Positions 1 to 8,120 of a stretch of 12,426 nt of DNA are shown here, in pieces. Position 1 is the first letter of the stretch. Each line of letters opens with the position of its first letter. A program made the position numbers and the translations under genes. The stretch comes from Candidatus Egerieousia excrementavium (GTDB lineage Bacteria; Bacteroidota; Bacteroidia; Bacteroidales; UBA932): contig JADINB010000029.1 in the NCBI GenBank assembly GCA_017694275.1, forward strand, positions 1 to 12,426, given 5' to 3'. Below the pieces are notes generated by a model. It was not told the DNA's origin. It saw nothing but the letters and a program-made list of their open reading frames with translations, and did no database searches.

Positions 1-223
1 CGTCTGCAATTGCAGTAATTACAAAATCACTCTCCGTTGCGGCAATGCCGTTTGCCGTAACCAGAGACAACAGTTTCTTTTCCAGTGTCCGCGAGGCCGA
101 TGCCGGAATATCCGACGCCTGGTAATTCACATACGGGTAAATTGCAAATCCGCTTCGCTTCTGCGCCGGTGCCGCCGATGTCACAAGTGCGACAACAATT
201 ATGGTCAACAAAAATCTTTTCAT
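1..223 (-). CDS. Secreted protein of unknown function, N-terminal part (possibly LpoB/CsgG-like), cut by window edge
   Basis: The last gene of a four-gene operon; only the first 74 codons lie in the window. Translation from the ATG at 223-221 begins MKRFLLTIIVVALVTSAAPA followed by Q, a clear Sec signal peptide with an A-P-A cleavage site, so the product is exported. The mature part visible (about 54 residues) contains FAIYPYV, ASRTLEKKLLSLVTANG and FVITAIAD. The pattern of a short strand, a helix of the LEKKLLSLV type and a second strand resembles small periplasmic proteins of the LpoB/CsgG kind that accompany DUF6175 genes in Bacteroidales; this comparison is from memory and weak. The start lies 5 nt after the stop of the upstream DUF6175 gene, implying co-translation. 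An overlapping ORF starting at 242 in another frame is rejected because it lacks a signal peptide and overlaps the upstream gene. Confidence 0.75.
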   Translation of the reverse strand, partial: MKRFLLTIIVVALVTSAAPAQKRSGFAIYPYVNYQASDIPASASRTLEKKLLSLVTANGIAATESDFVITAIAD

Positions 224-228
224 GGATA

Positions 229-1173
229 CTATTTTTGGCCAAGGACTATCATTACATGACCCAGTCCCCTGGTATAAACTTTACAATCTATCTGTTCGTT
301 GCGCATCAGCCTTACAAGCGAGCGTGTCCAGTAACGGGCATCTGTCTGCCTCCCTTCCGGTGTAGTGTTGGGCATTCTCAGGCCTCTGAACAACAATACG
401 TTTTCCGAAGCAGTAACAGGGGTCATCATTCCACCTGCCGCATTCTCCATAACCCAGTCTTCAATAATGTAACTGAGGATGTCCGTGCCGGTATCGGTCT
501 CGAGGTTGAAACCTGCGTTGTCCCATACCCTGACTTCCAGAGTTATCTCACGGCCGTTTGCCTGAAACTCCCTGAAATAATCTGCAAGCTGCCCGGTAAA
601 GTCATATATATATGAAGATACCGCCTCTTCCAAAAGTACCGGCAGTTCCACAGCGTAAGTCTCACCGCTGGTTCCCACCGCCGTTGCCACCTCCTTCTGT
701 GTGTAGGCATCGATAGCCCTCATTGTAAAGGTAAGAGACTTTCTCGGCCCGAGGTTGTTTATTTTCCAGTTTATCTCAATCCAAATGTCTGCCTTGGCAA
801 CGCGTGAAAGCTGTTCTCTCGGGGTTTCTGCCAACATATCCCCCATAGAAGAGAGGGTAACCGAATTCAGGGTGTTTTCTGTCTCTATGTTTTTAAGAGT
901 GCTTTCCAGGTCGGTAAGACGGAATCCGTGTTCTGTCATCATTCCGTTTACAAGCGATATGACTATTTTCAAATCGGGATCGCTTACCAGCGCTCTCCTG
1001 TAGTCTGCAATATACGAAGTTACACTGTCATGCACTTCGGTCTTCAAAAAACCATGCTCATTGCACCATGAATCGCTCGGCACCACCATGACCGATGGCA
1101 TTGCGGGTTGTGCGGCCAACCTGCCCGAAACCACAAAAAGCACTAAAGTCAAAAATAGAATTGTCTTTTTCAT
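229..1173 (-). CDS. DUF6175 family exported protein
   Basis: A 314-residue protein if started at the ATG 1173-1171. That start gives MKKTILFLTLVLFVVSG... with cleavage near LAA/Q at residue 21, and sits 7 nt after the upstream stop; the longer in-frame start at 1203 would overlap the upstream gene by 23 nt and put a charged stretch before the signal peptide. The mature protein opens with PSVMVVPSDSWC (residues 26-37), then WIEINWKINN (131-140), ELPVLLEEAV (176-185), NGREITLEVRVWD (206-218) and IIEDWV (236-241). These are patterns I associate with the DUF6175 family of Bacteroidota. No catalytic motif is visible and no transmembrane segment follows the signal peptide, so it is probably periplasmic or attached to the envelope through partners. 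Function unknown; the tight operon with three other secreted proteins suggests a shared complex. Confidence 0.85.
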   Translation of the reverse strand: MKKTILFLTLVLFVVSGRLAAQPAMPSVMVVPSDSWCNEHGFLKTEVHDSVTSYIADYRRALVSDPDLKIVISLVNGMMTEHGFRLTDLESTLKNIETENTLNSVTLSSMGDMLAETPREQLSRVAKADIWIEINWKINNLGPRKSLTFTMRAIDAYTQKEVATAVGTSGETYAVELPVLLEEAVSSYIYDFTGQLADYFREFQANGREITLEVRVWDNAGFNLETDTGTDILSYIIEDWVMENAAGGMMTPVTASENVLLFRGLRMPNTTPEGRQTDARYWTRSLVRLMRNEQIDCKVYTRGLGHVMIVLGQK

Positions 1174-1180
1174 AACCGTC

Positions 1181-1705
1181 TCATTTTGTAAATCCAGATG
1201 CAAGCGATTTTATTATCCCGTTTTTCTCCAGCATTTCGCGCAAGGCGTCATACTGTACAGTAACAATCACTCCAACCTTGTAATTCTTTCTGTCATACTT
1301 CAGAACTTCATTCGTAGAATCGGAACCTGTCTTGGTAACATACCGGAGGTAATCCCCTCCGTCTGCAAAGAACCTGTCGAAGAATTCGCCGTATTTATCC
1401 TCTGCACCAAACTCATCCACCAGCGGCGGAAGGGCATTGAGCCTCTTTGAGGGATTCCCCGGAATGCCCCTGAAGATAACTCCATGCACGGCATTCTTCA
1501 TTGCCTGGTCTCTTGCCACTACTGCATTGGCTCCATAGGACCAGACCTTGATATTGCTTGCTCCCTTATATGGTGCAGAGCAGGCTTCCAGTTCGTAATA
1601 CCACTCCTTCGTGTTTTTGTCAGCCTTTTTCTTCTTGTTGTCAGCCCCGAAAACAAGTGCCGGGAGCATCAAGGCTGCAAAAAGGACAAAAAACCATCTT
1701 TTCAT
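1181..1705 (-). CDS. Small secreted protein of unknown function (LPP20/FlgT-like fold possible)
   Basis: A 174-residue protein beginning MKRWFFVLFAALMLPALVFG, a Sec signal peptide, followed by a lysine-rich linker KKKKADK (residues 24-30). The central part has a strand and helix pattern, VWSYGANAVVARDQAMKNAV (54-73), in which alternating alanines and charged residues recall the 'A-R-x-x-A-x-x-x-A' helix of LPP20/FlgT-type domains; this is an inference from pattern, not a confirmed family. Further on, FFADGGDYLRYV (112-123) and YKVGVIVTVQYDALREMLE (142-160) look like conserved core segments, and the C-terminus GIIKSLASGF resembles Bacteroidales homologues I recall as 'hypothetical protein'. 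No lipobox Cys. It starts 5 nt after the upstream stop and ends 7 nt before the DUF6175 start, so it is translated as part of the same operon. Confidence 0.8.
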   Translation of the reverse strand: MKRWFFVLFAALMLPALVFGADNKKKKADKNTKEWYYELEACSAPYKGASNIKVWSYGANAVVARDQAMKNAVHGVIFRGIPGNPSKRLNALPPLVDEFGAEDKYGEFFDRFFADGGDYLRYVTKTGSDSTNEVLKYDRKNYKVGVIVTVQYDALREMLEKNGIIKSLASGFTK

Positions 1706-1710
1706 AACAT

Positions 1711-3180
1711 CTATTGTTTTTCTCTGTCAATTTTCATCTCTCGTATAAGAAGACCAGGGACAATTTCATTCGCACCGCTCATAATCTGGAAAGTAGTGGC
1801 ATCAAGAAAGGCATTCCCCGCTTCAACACTGTCTTCTTCCGGTTGCCGGGCCGTATTGTCTGCCGTGGAATCCTCTGCAACCCCCTCCTGTTCCAACATT
1901 ATGGCCTCTTCCATTGCACCAAACCGGTTGTCCCATATTTTTCCAGGTATGGCTTTCAAAAGACCTACCCGCTTGTACTGCGTAACCCCCGATGAAACAT
2001 CCTTCATCAACACTTCATACACAGACCGGCTGTTCACACCCTCTTTAAGGCCTATCTTAACGTCTACCGTACCGTCTCCGTTTACGCTGTAGACAGGCAC
2101 GTTCACCTTGAATTCGTCGTATTCGCGCTGCAGTTCCACAATTGCCTTGTCGAGCGCCCTTGTACATACTTTGAGAAACTGTTCATGAAGAGGCCTTGCA
2201 GAAAACGATTTCGATGAAATGTTTGCCGCCGAAGTCATGGTATGGCCTACATATGAGAGAGTAAAGAGTTCGCTCTCATCGAATGCCGCCCGTTTTGCAG
2301 AATCGGGTGCGCAACTGTCAAACCAGTAATCGGCAAGGAACTTGTCCAGCATGGCATTATCCCAATCAAGCCTGTACAGATATGATATGATATTTACCTT
2401 GTATCCGGCAAACTCGTTTGCAACCGCACCCGCAACAGCTCCCGAAGCATCACCTATAACTTCATAAGTTTCATCATCCTTGGCAATAGACAATGCCTTT
2501 CCTATCAGCGAAAGCCCTGCCATCAGGCCGGCACCTACCTTTGAGGAAGTTTCTCCCCTGTCTACAAAAGTTATGTCATTCACAAGCATGAAGGTCCGGC
2601 CTATAAGGTCAAAGCCTGCATCTGCAAGCATGGCCCTGCCGCGGATATTTGCATCGGCTTCTTCAATATCTGCATAAGAGGCATCGTAATAGCCGCGCTC
2701 CATGACAAGATCTATGTCAAAGGCCCCCGTAACGGGATCTCTGTCAAACCATTTGGCAATCATCCCTTTGGCTGCATCAGTTTCGTCTATGAACCTGTCT
2801 ATGTCTGAAATGTTGGGGTCTTTCTCTGTTCCCCTTATCTCGTTCACGACCTTTCTCGCCTTTCTTGCACTGCTTTCAAACGATTTTATCTCCAGATCAT
2901 GATTGTTGAACTTGTCGGGAGTCTGCATCATCATGAAGACAGAATCTATCGTATTTCCATATTTTGCATTGGAGTGCCTTATCAGAACAGTGTACAGAGA
3001 ACTCCGCCTGTACTTGCCGATTTCCTCACCTTTGAGCACCTCGACAGGCTGTGGTCCTGCAGCCGAAGTGTCTGTCACGGCAACGGCAAGCGTATCTGCC
3101 GTAACTGCAGATGTATCCTGTGCTGAAAATGTCCATGCAGCCATCATGCATGGCAAGAAGAAAAAGCAGAATTTTTTCAT
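1711..3180 (-). CDS. Secreted protein of unknown function, first gene of four-gene envelope operon
   Basis: A 489-residue protein if started at ATG 3180-3178: MKKFCFFFLPCMMAAWTFSA/Q is a signal peptide. An in-frame ATG at 3201 is less likely because it overlaps the predicted -7 promoter element (3199-3206), so a transcript would begin downstream of it. After the signal comes a T/A/V-rich low-complexity linker (about 22-48), then a mainly helical, charged region (50-210), two glycine/alanine-rich stretches, VGAGLMAGLSLIGKALSIA (215-233) and GDASGAVAGAVANEF (243-257), another helical part and a beta-rich segment VNVPVYSVNGDGTVDVKIGL (359-378). An acidic, probably disordered stretch precedes the C-terminus (about 430-455). 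I do not recognise the family. The small hydrophobic stretches could associate with a membrane or pack in a helical bundle. The next gene starts 5 nt downstream. Confidence 0.8.
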   Translation of the reverse strand: MKKFCFFFLPCMMAAWTFSAQDTSAVTADTLAVAVTDTSAAGPQPVEVLKGEEIGKYRRSSLYTVLIRHSNAKYGNTIDSVFMMMQTPDKFNNHDLEIKSFESSARKARKVVNEIRGTEKDPNISDIDRFIDETDAAKGMIAKWFDRDPVTGAFDIDLVMERGYYDASYADIEEADANIRGRAMLADAGFDLIGRTFMLVNDITFVDRGETSSKVGAGLMAGLSLIGKALSIAKDDETYEVIGDASGAVAGAVANEFAGYKVNIISYLYRLDWDNAMLDKFLADYWFDSCAPDSAKRAAFDESELFTLSYVGHTMTSAANISSKSFSARPLHEQFLKVCTRALDKAIVELQREYDEFKVNVPVYSVNGDGTVDVKIGLKEGVNSRSVYEVLMKDVSSGVTQYKRVGLLKAIPGKIWDNRFGAMEEAIMLEQEGVAEDSTADNTARQPEEDSVEAGNAFLDATTFQIMSGANEIVPGLLIREMKIDREKQ

Positions 3181-3198
3181 AGTAGTCTGTATCTCATA

Positions 3199-3228
3199 CA
3201 AAGATATAACAATTAATTAAAATCCAAT
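3199..3228 (-). promoter_or_regulatory. Bacteroidetes-type promoter for the four-gene secreted operon
   Basis: On the minus strand TATCTTTG (3206-3199) matches the Bacteroidetes -7 consensus TAnnTTTG exactly. ATTG (3228-3225) lies 18 nt upstream, close to the expected position of the -33 TTTG element. Transcription would start near 3192, leaving a leader of roughly a dozen bases before the ATG at 3180. The intervening sequence is AT-rich. This position also argues against the longer start at 3201. Confidence 0.65.
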
Positions 3229-3263
3229 AAAAAACAGCCCGGGGGCAAAAGCTTCCGGGCTGT
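3229..3263 (-). terminator. Rho-independent terminator of the nuclease/receptor operon
   Basis: Perfect 9-bp arms ACAGCCCGG (3234-3242) and CCGGGCTGT (3255-3263) flank a 12-nt centre, GGGCAAAAGCTT, which can itself close by two further G-C pairs after two mismatches. Read on the minus strand the hairpin runs directly into a T tract (3234-3229). It lies 28 nt past the stop of the OB-fold lipoprotein gene and immediately before the -33 element of the next promoter, so it separates the two operons. Confidence 0.85.
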
Positions 3264-3291
3264 CTGTCATCTGTATTTATTCAGCTTTCCT

Positions 3292-4857
3292 CTAGTTGTT
3301 CTTTGAAACAAAGTATGCGTTTCCAACCTGAGGGTCGCCTTTGAATGCAGCTCTGTTGCCAATCAGGGTAATGTTGTCTCCTTCAGCCAAGCCGAGAGAG
3401 GCAAACTGTTTCTTTTCACCGTTAAGTCCTGTAAGCAAACCGTAAACATAGACACTTCCCGTAGCATCCACGATATTGAAGTTGCCATATTCTGTGTTTG
3501 AAAGACTTTCAATTGTACCGGTAAGCCTGTACCATACATCACTGCTCTCCGCTGCCGCAAGAAATTCCGCAACAGTGGCAACCACCGGTGAATAATGGCT
3601 CTCATAGTAAGCGTCTCCTACCTGAGGAGTCTCTTTGTAAGAATCTCTCTTGCCTACGATAGTGACTACATCGCCAACCTTTATTCCAAGCGAAGCGAAC
3701 TGCTGGCTCTCACCGCCCTCTTCGGTAAGAAGGCCATAGACAAGCACTTCGCCCGAAACGTCTTCAATTACGATATTGCCCCATGTATTGTTCTGTATCT
3801 CTTTTACCATACCCTGCAGGCGATATGAAATGTTGGGGTTCTCATCTGCAGCAATGAATTCAGCAATTGTTGCATCAAGAGTTACGATTGCCCCGTCCTG
3901 GTCTACCGCTACGGTTACCGTAGAAGTAGTGCCGTCGGAGAGTCTTGTAGAGGTGAATGAAATCTGCGCCTGGCGAGGCTCTGCATCATTTGCAAGTGCG
4001 CTGAAAGAAACTCTTGTAGTGTCTCCGTCGGGTCTGATAGTACCCATTGAAAGCCATGATTTTGCCTCGTCGTTTATTGTAACTTCAAAATTGTCGCCCT
4101 TGTACACCAGAGCCAGTTCGAAATCACCTCCTTCTATAGGAAGCGAAACTGTAGTTGGTTTAATGGATACAAGAGAAGGAATGTGTGATACATAATACGC
4201 ATTCATCGCCTCGATAAGGTCTCCATACGAACCTCTGGTAGCGCGGATTGTAATAATGTCTCCCTCACTCAGCCCAAGATCTTCGAATGCACCGTAGCTG
4301 CCGCCCTGCGCCTCATAAAGACCGTAAACATATACGCTGCCTGTCTCGTCCACTATGTCAAAGTTGCCGTAATAGGAATTCGCGATATTTGCAATCGCGC
4401 CTGTAAGTTCGTAATATACCGAACCGCTTTCGGGAGCCGCTATGAAATCCGCAACCGAAATTGCCTCAACCTCGGCAGGTTTCTTGTCGGGGTCGCCCTC
4501 TTGAATCACATTAACCTCAGAATACTCTGCAAATTCATCTCCGATAGTGAACGTAATGACTCCAGACCTCTCGGCCGCTACCGAACCGTCTGTATCGAGA
4601 TTGTCTGCAACTTCTACCGTCACTGTCTGATTGCCTGTTCCATAGTTAGGAGTCAGTTTAATCCATTCCGGAGCTACGGCTATCCACTGGCCAGTTGCCA
4701 AAACCGATACTGTCTGAGCAGAAGCATCGACAGCCGTGAAGTTCATGCTGGATACGTTTGCCTCAACTCTGTAACCCAGCAGTTCGGGGTCATCCTCGCA
4801 TGAGACAAATGCAAATGCTGCAATAGCAATAAAAAGATATTTGATATAATTTTTCAT
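3292..4857 (-). CDS. Surface lipoprotein with two BACON-like and three OB-fold-like domains
   Basis: A 521-residue lipoprotein. The signal sequence MKNYIKYLFIAIAAFAFVSC ends in a lipobox with Cys20; the following EDDPE is the acidic kind of sequence linked to lipoprotein surface export in Bacteroidota. Domains in order: BACON-like (about 30-120, ending VNVIQEGD), OB-like repeat 1 (132-226), BACON-like (230-320, ending VAVDQDG), OB-like repeat 2 (327-422), OB-like repeat 3 (427-519). Each OB-like unit has the series 'EFIAA..., Y.L.G.I..I.N..YGN..I.D..GSVYVYGL, FASLGL..GD.ITI.G.R..YK..PQVG.AYY.S', the strand pattern of small five-stranded OB folds. OB folds often bind nucleic acids or oligosaccharides. 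As the gene lies 13 nt behind a TonB-dependent receptor and downstream of a surface nuclease, it may capture nucleic-acid fragments; this is inference. It replaces the SusD-type partner expected beside a SusC receptor. Confidence 0.85.
   Translation of the reverse strand: MKNYIKYLFIAIAAFAFVSCEDDPELLGYRVEANVSSMNFTAVDASAQTVSVLATGQWIAVAPEWIKLTPNYGTGNQTVTVEVADNLDTDGSVAAERSGVITFTIGDEFAEYSEVNVIQEGDPDKKPAEVEAISVADFIAAPESGSVYYELTGAIANIANSYYGNFDIVDETGSVYVYGLYEAQGGSYGAFEDLGLSEGDIITIRATRGSYGDLIEAMNAYYVSHIPSLVSIKPTTVSLPIEGGDFELALVYKGDNFEVTINDEAKSWLSMGTIRPDGDTTRVSFSALANDAEPRQAQISFTSTRLSDGTTSTVTVAVDQDGAIVTLDATIAEFIAADENPNISYRLQGMVKEIQNNTWGNIVIEDVSGEVLVYGLLTEEGGESQQFASLGIKVGDVVTIVGKRDSYKETPQVGDAYYESHYSPVVATVAEFLAAAESSDVWYRLTGTIESLSNTEYGNFNIVDATGSVYVYGLLTGLNGEKKQFASLGLAEGDNITLIGNRAAFKGDPQVGNAYFVSKNN
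3301..4464 (-). repeat. Three OB-fold-like protein repeats encoded within the lipoprotein gene
   Basis: Three units of about 95 residues are encoded at 4464-4180, 3879-3592 and 3579-3301. Units 2 and 3 are adjacent; a BACON-like domain separates unit 1 from unit 2. Shared anchors are YGN or WGN, a V.VYGL strand, FASLG or FEDLG followed by GD, and AYY/AYF-VS or -ES at the end. Units 2 and 3 share FASLG and PQVG, so they look like the most recent duplication. Confidence 0.8.
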
Positions 4858-4870
4858 ATTCCTGTCTGAA

Positions 4871-7800
4871 TTAGAATGTTAATCTGAAGCCTAACTGGCA
4901 TCTCCACCTTGAGTAGAAATCGCTTATCTCCAATGTCTGTGGAGCGAATTTGTATGTCGGAGTCATATTTCCGGCAGCATCTTCCTTAAGTGCAGTCACC
5001 TGCAACACCTCGAGATTGTATGCAGCGCCATACTCAAGGCTCCACTCACGATTGATAAGGTTTCCTATGTTCATGAAGTCTACTATGAACTGCAACTTGC
5101 GGCCGCTCTCCCTGTCATAGAAGAAATCCTGTGCAATGTGCAGGTCTACATGGTGCTCGAAGTTGCCAATGCCGGCATATCTATCGGTCCACTCTCCCCT
5201 GTGGTCTCTCAAATATGAATCCTGTCTGATAAAATTCTCGAAATTGGCTGCATCCGTAGCGTTATTCCAGCTCATCTGGCCGATTTCTTCTATGGTCGGA
5301 ACATAAAGCAGAGAGTTGCCCTGCTCACCGTCGCCGTTGAAGTCTACAGACTCGTTCATAGTATATGAGTATCTCTGACCGCTCTGGCCGGTATATGAAA
5401 GGGCTATGGTTGTCTGGAGTCCCTTTGCAAAGAGAGGGGTAGAGTAAGATACGGTTGCCATTACCTTATGGGGCCTGTCAAAGATTGAGAAGCCTAACTC
5501 AGGGCTGTTGGTATCTACCGCATAGTTATATTTCCAGTTGGAATTTGCGACAGACGAAGTACCGTCGTTAACCGAATACGAGTGGCCGAACGTATATGAA
5601 GCCATAAGGTTGAGGCCAAAGTCAAACTTCTTCTCCAACATTGCACTCAGGCTGTATGTATAACCCTTGTTCGTGTTGTCCAGTGCTATGACAGCATCGT
5701 ATGAACCGTCGAGAGAATAGTAGGGAGCCACAGCGTTAGGATTTGCGGCAGCCGCAGCCTCGCTTACCGCATAAACGGAAGCGGTAGGGTTAATCGCAAG
5801 ATTCTTGAAGAATACGTTGTTCAGGGTCTTTGAATAGAGTGCATCGAATGTCAGTTTCCATCCATAACCGAAATCCTGCTCGAAACCGAGATTTGCACGG
5901 AACACCTGAGGATATTTGAACTTTCTTGAAAGGGTATTGATGGTAGCCCTTCCGTTTGCCTCAGCTATTCCAGAAGCCACTATATCGTCGTAGGGATTGC
6001 TTGTAAAGGGGAAATCCTTGTCAAAAGATCTGATTGTAAGACCTTTTGTCTCCATACCTGTATTGTTGTATGCATTCGAAAGCCATACGAAAGGCACACG
6101 GCCGGTAAACAGGCCGGCACCGCCGCGGATAAGCGACTTGTGCTCATCGTCTACATACCAGCGGAATCCGACTCTGGGAGAGAAAAGCACCTGAGCCTTG
6201 GGAATGACCCCTACATAAGCATTGTTCGCAGTAGCTATTGCAGAACTGTTGAATTCAGCATTCTCAGTAGGCTTGTTCAAAAGCAGGGGCATGTCAAGAC
6301 GGAGACCGTATGTAATTGTAAGATTCCTGTTGGGTTTCCACTCATCCTGTGCATAGAGACCAAACTGGCCGGCCCATGTGGTAGCGCCCCATCTGGTATC
6401 TCCGTTTGTAAGTTCAGGATCTGCATAACGGTAGTTGAACGTATTGATGTTGCCTGCGAAATAGTCTGCTATTGTATTATAAGTATACTGTCCGTAAGCA
6501 TACTGCAGGAATACATTGTAGAACTTGAAAATCTCGTTGTGGGTACCTACGGTTATGTTGTGGTTACCCTTGTAGATTGAAAGGTTATCTGTAATGGTGT
6601 AGGTGTCTGAATGCATGGCATTGGCGCCAGACGAATAGTTGGTACCAAGGTTGATTCCTACGTTATCTGCATTGATATAGATGGTTGCACCTGCATAAGG
6701 CACCTCTCTCTTGTCCCTTACAAATACTGCTGTTGCACGGAACTCGTTTGAAACCGCATCGGAAATGCGGGAGTTCAACTCTGCAACGAATGTATTTGTT
6801 CTGTTCTTTTGTTTGTAAGAAGAGTTGTTGAATGTATATGAGGTAAGACCTGCACCGTACTGGTCTGCATAGGCATCCATGAACTGATAGCGGAACATCA
6901 GTTTGTTGTTGTCATTGATGTTCCAGTCCAGACGGAGCAATGCGTTGATTGCACGGTCCTCTACATCATGCTGGGTGAATGACTCGCCTGTGCTCTTTCC
7001 GCCGTAATAAACCTTCTCGTAATGGTCTATCATGGCCTGGGCCATGTTTGCATCGAAATATTTGCCCAAAGAGTTTCCGTTTGCGTCAAATACCTCCTCC
7101 ATGAGTTCGGTTGAATCGTATGTACCGTCATACGGATTGTAGATGACCGGATGGGCTTTCTTGTAATACTCGCCGCTTGCGAATATGAAGAGCTTGTTCT
7201 TTACAATAGGCGCTCCTATTGTGAAACCGTATGTCTGTGTAAGCTGGGTATCATATTTCTCCCTGTTCTCTACATCGCCGGGAGTAGAACCTATCATGTC
7301 CTGGTTGTTGAAGTATGAATAGAACGTACCCTTTATCTGGTTCGTTCCAGATTTTGTAATAGCATTGATTGCACCTCCGGTAAATCCAGACTGGCGTACA
7401 TCGAACGGAGCTATTACTACCTGTATCTCCTCTATTGCATCCAAAGAGACGGGGTTTGCACCGGTCTGACCGCCGTTGGTACCGGAACTTGCAAGACCGA
7501 AAGCGTCGTTTGCAACCGCACCGTCAACCTGGAAACTGTTGTAGCGGTTGTTGATTCCCGAGAACGAGATACCGCCGTTCTTGTTGAGCGAAGCCTGGGG
7601 GGTATACTTTACCACATCGTAAACGCTTCTGTCTATTGTCGGCACAGACTCTACCGTTTCAAGATTAAAGGAAGAGGCAGCTCCTGTCTTTGCAGAATTG
7701 AATGCGCTCTCTGCAACGATTATCGCAGCATCCAGTTCATTCGAAGACTCCATCTCTGCATTAATCTCATAGGCTTCTCCCAAAGAGAGATATACGTCAT

Positions 7801-8077
7801 TAATCTCCAATGTCGCCATTCCTATGAAAAAGATCTCGACCTTGTAAGGGCCTCCGGTACGCATACCGTTAATGACAAACCTGCCCTCATCGTTGGCAGC
7901 AGCCACATACCTTGTTCCAGAAGGCAGGTGTGTAGCCACGATTGTTGCACCAACCAGTTCCTCACCGCCCTTTTCAACAACATAACCGTTTATGCTGGAT
8001 GTCGTAACCTGCGCAAATGCAGGAGTAAACATCAGGCAGCAAATTAAAACGGCCAAAATACTTTGCAATTTTTTCAT
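4871..8077 (-). CDS. TonB-dependent outer-membrane receptor with carboxypeptidase-regulatory-like domain (Oar-like)
   Basis: A 1068-residue outer-membrane protein when started at ATG 8077-8075, giving MKKLQSILAVLICCLMFTPAFA/Q, a standard signal peptide; the in-frame ATG at 8101 adds eight unlikely residues. Domains: carboxypeptidase-regulatory-like beta sandwich (about 24-112, with INGYVV...LVGATIVAT...DEGRFVINGM), a possible TonB-box segment AAIIVAES (about 117-124), plug (137-245, with FSGINNRYNSFQVDGA and FTGGAINAITKSGTNQIKG), then a long beta-barrel ending CQLGFRLTF with the terminal Phe typical of outer-membrane barrels. Plug and barrel resemble Oar-type TonB receptors more than SusC, and no susD lies beside it. 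It starts 43 nt after the nuclease gene stop and is followed 13 nt later by the OB-fold lipoprotein, so the three form one operon. The substrate is unknown; context suggests nucleic-acid fragments, but protein transport, as for Myxococcus Oar, is possible. Confidence 0.93.
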   Translation of the reverse strand: MKKLQSILAVLICCLMFTPAFAQVTTSSINGYVVEKGGEELVGATIVATHLPSGTRYVAAANDEGRFVINGMRTGGPYKVEIFFIGMATLEINDVYLSLGEAYEINAEMESSNELDAAIIVAESAFNSAKTGAASSFNLETVESVPTIDRSVYDVVKYTPQASLNKNGGISFSGINNRYNSFQVDGAVANDAFGLASSGTNGGQTGANPVSLDAIEEIQVVIAPFDVRQSGFTGGAINAITKSGTNQIKGTFYSYFNNQDMIGSTPGDVENREKYDTQLTQTYGFTIGAPIVKNKLFIFASGEYYKKAHPVIYNPYDGTYDSTELMEEVFDANGNSLGKYFDANMAQAMIDHYEKVYYGGKSTGESFTQHDVEDRAINALLRLDWNINDNNKLMFRYQFMDAYADQYGAGLTSYTFNNSSYKQKNRTNTFVAELNSRISDAVSNEFRATAVFVRDKREVPYAGATIYINADNVGINLGTNYSSGANAMHSDTYTITDNLSIYKGNHNITVGTHNEIFKFYNVFLQYAYGQYTYNTIADYFAGNINTFNYRYADPELTNGDTRWGATTWAGQFGLYAQDEWKPNRNLTITYGLRLDMPLLLNKPTENAEFNSSAIATANNAYVGVIPKAQVLFSPRVGFRWYVDDEHKSLIRGGAGLFTGRVPFVWLSNAYNNTGMETKGLTIRSFDKDFPFTSNPYDDIVASGIAEANGRATINTLSRKFKYPQVFRANLGFEQDFGYGWKLTFDALYSKTLNNVFFKNLAINPTASVYAVSEAAAAANPNAVAPYYSLDGSYDAVIALDNTNKGYTYSLSAMLEKKFDFGLNLMASYTFGHSYSVNDGTSSVANSNWKYNYAVDTNSPELGFSIFDRPHKVMATVSYSTPLFAKGLQTTIALSYTGQSGQRYSYTMNESVDFNGDGEQGNSLLYVPTIEEIGQMSWNNATDAANFENFIRQDSYLRDHRGEWTDRYAGIGNFEHHVDLHIAQDFFYDRESGRKLQFIVDFMNIGNLINREWSLEYGAAYNLEVLQVTALKEDAAGNMTPTYKFAPQTLEISDFYSRWRCQLGFRLTF

Positions 8078-8120
8078 ACAATAAATATTTAGTTTTAACA
8101 TGTATTATTATCGGTTTTGA

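Noticed and set aside
27..242. Minus-strand ORF of 71 codons
   Set aside because: It is out of frame with the signal-peptide gene starting at 223, overlaps the upstream DUF6175 gene, and its product has no coherent pattern.
1484..2092. Plus-strand ORF of 202 codons
   Set aside because: It lies antisense across two well-supported secreted-protein genes and their junction and shows no domain or start signal.
4871..8077. SusC/SusD glycan utilisation pair
   Set aside because: No SusD-type gene or glycoside hydrolase is present; the partner lipoprotein has OB-like domains and the enzyme is a nuclease.
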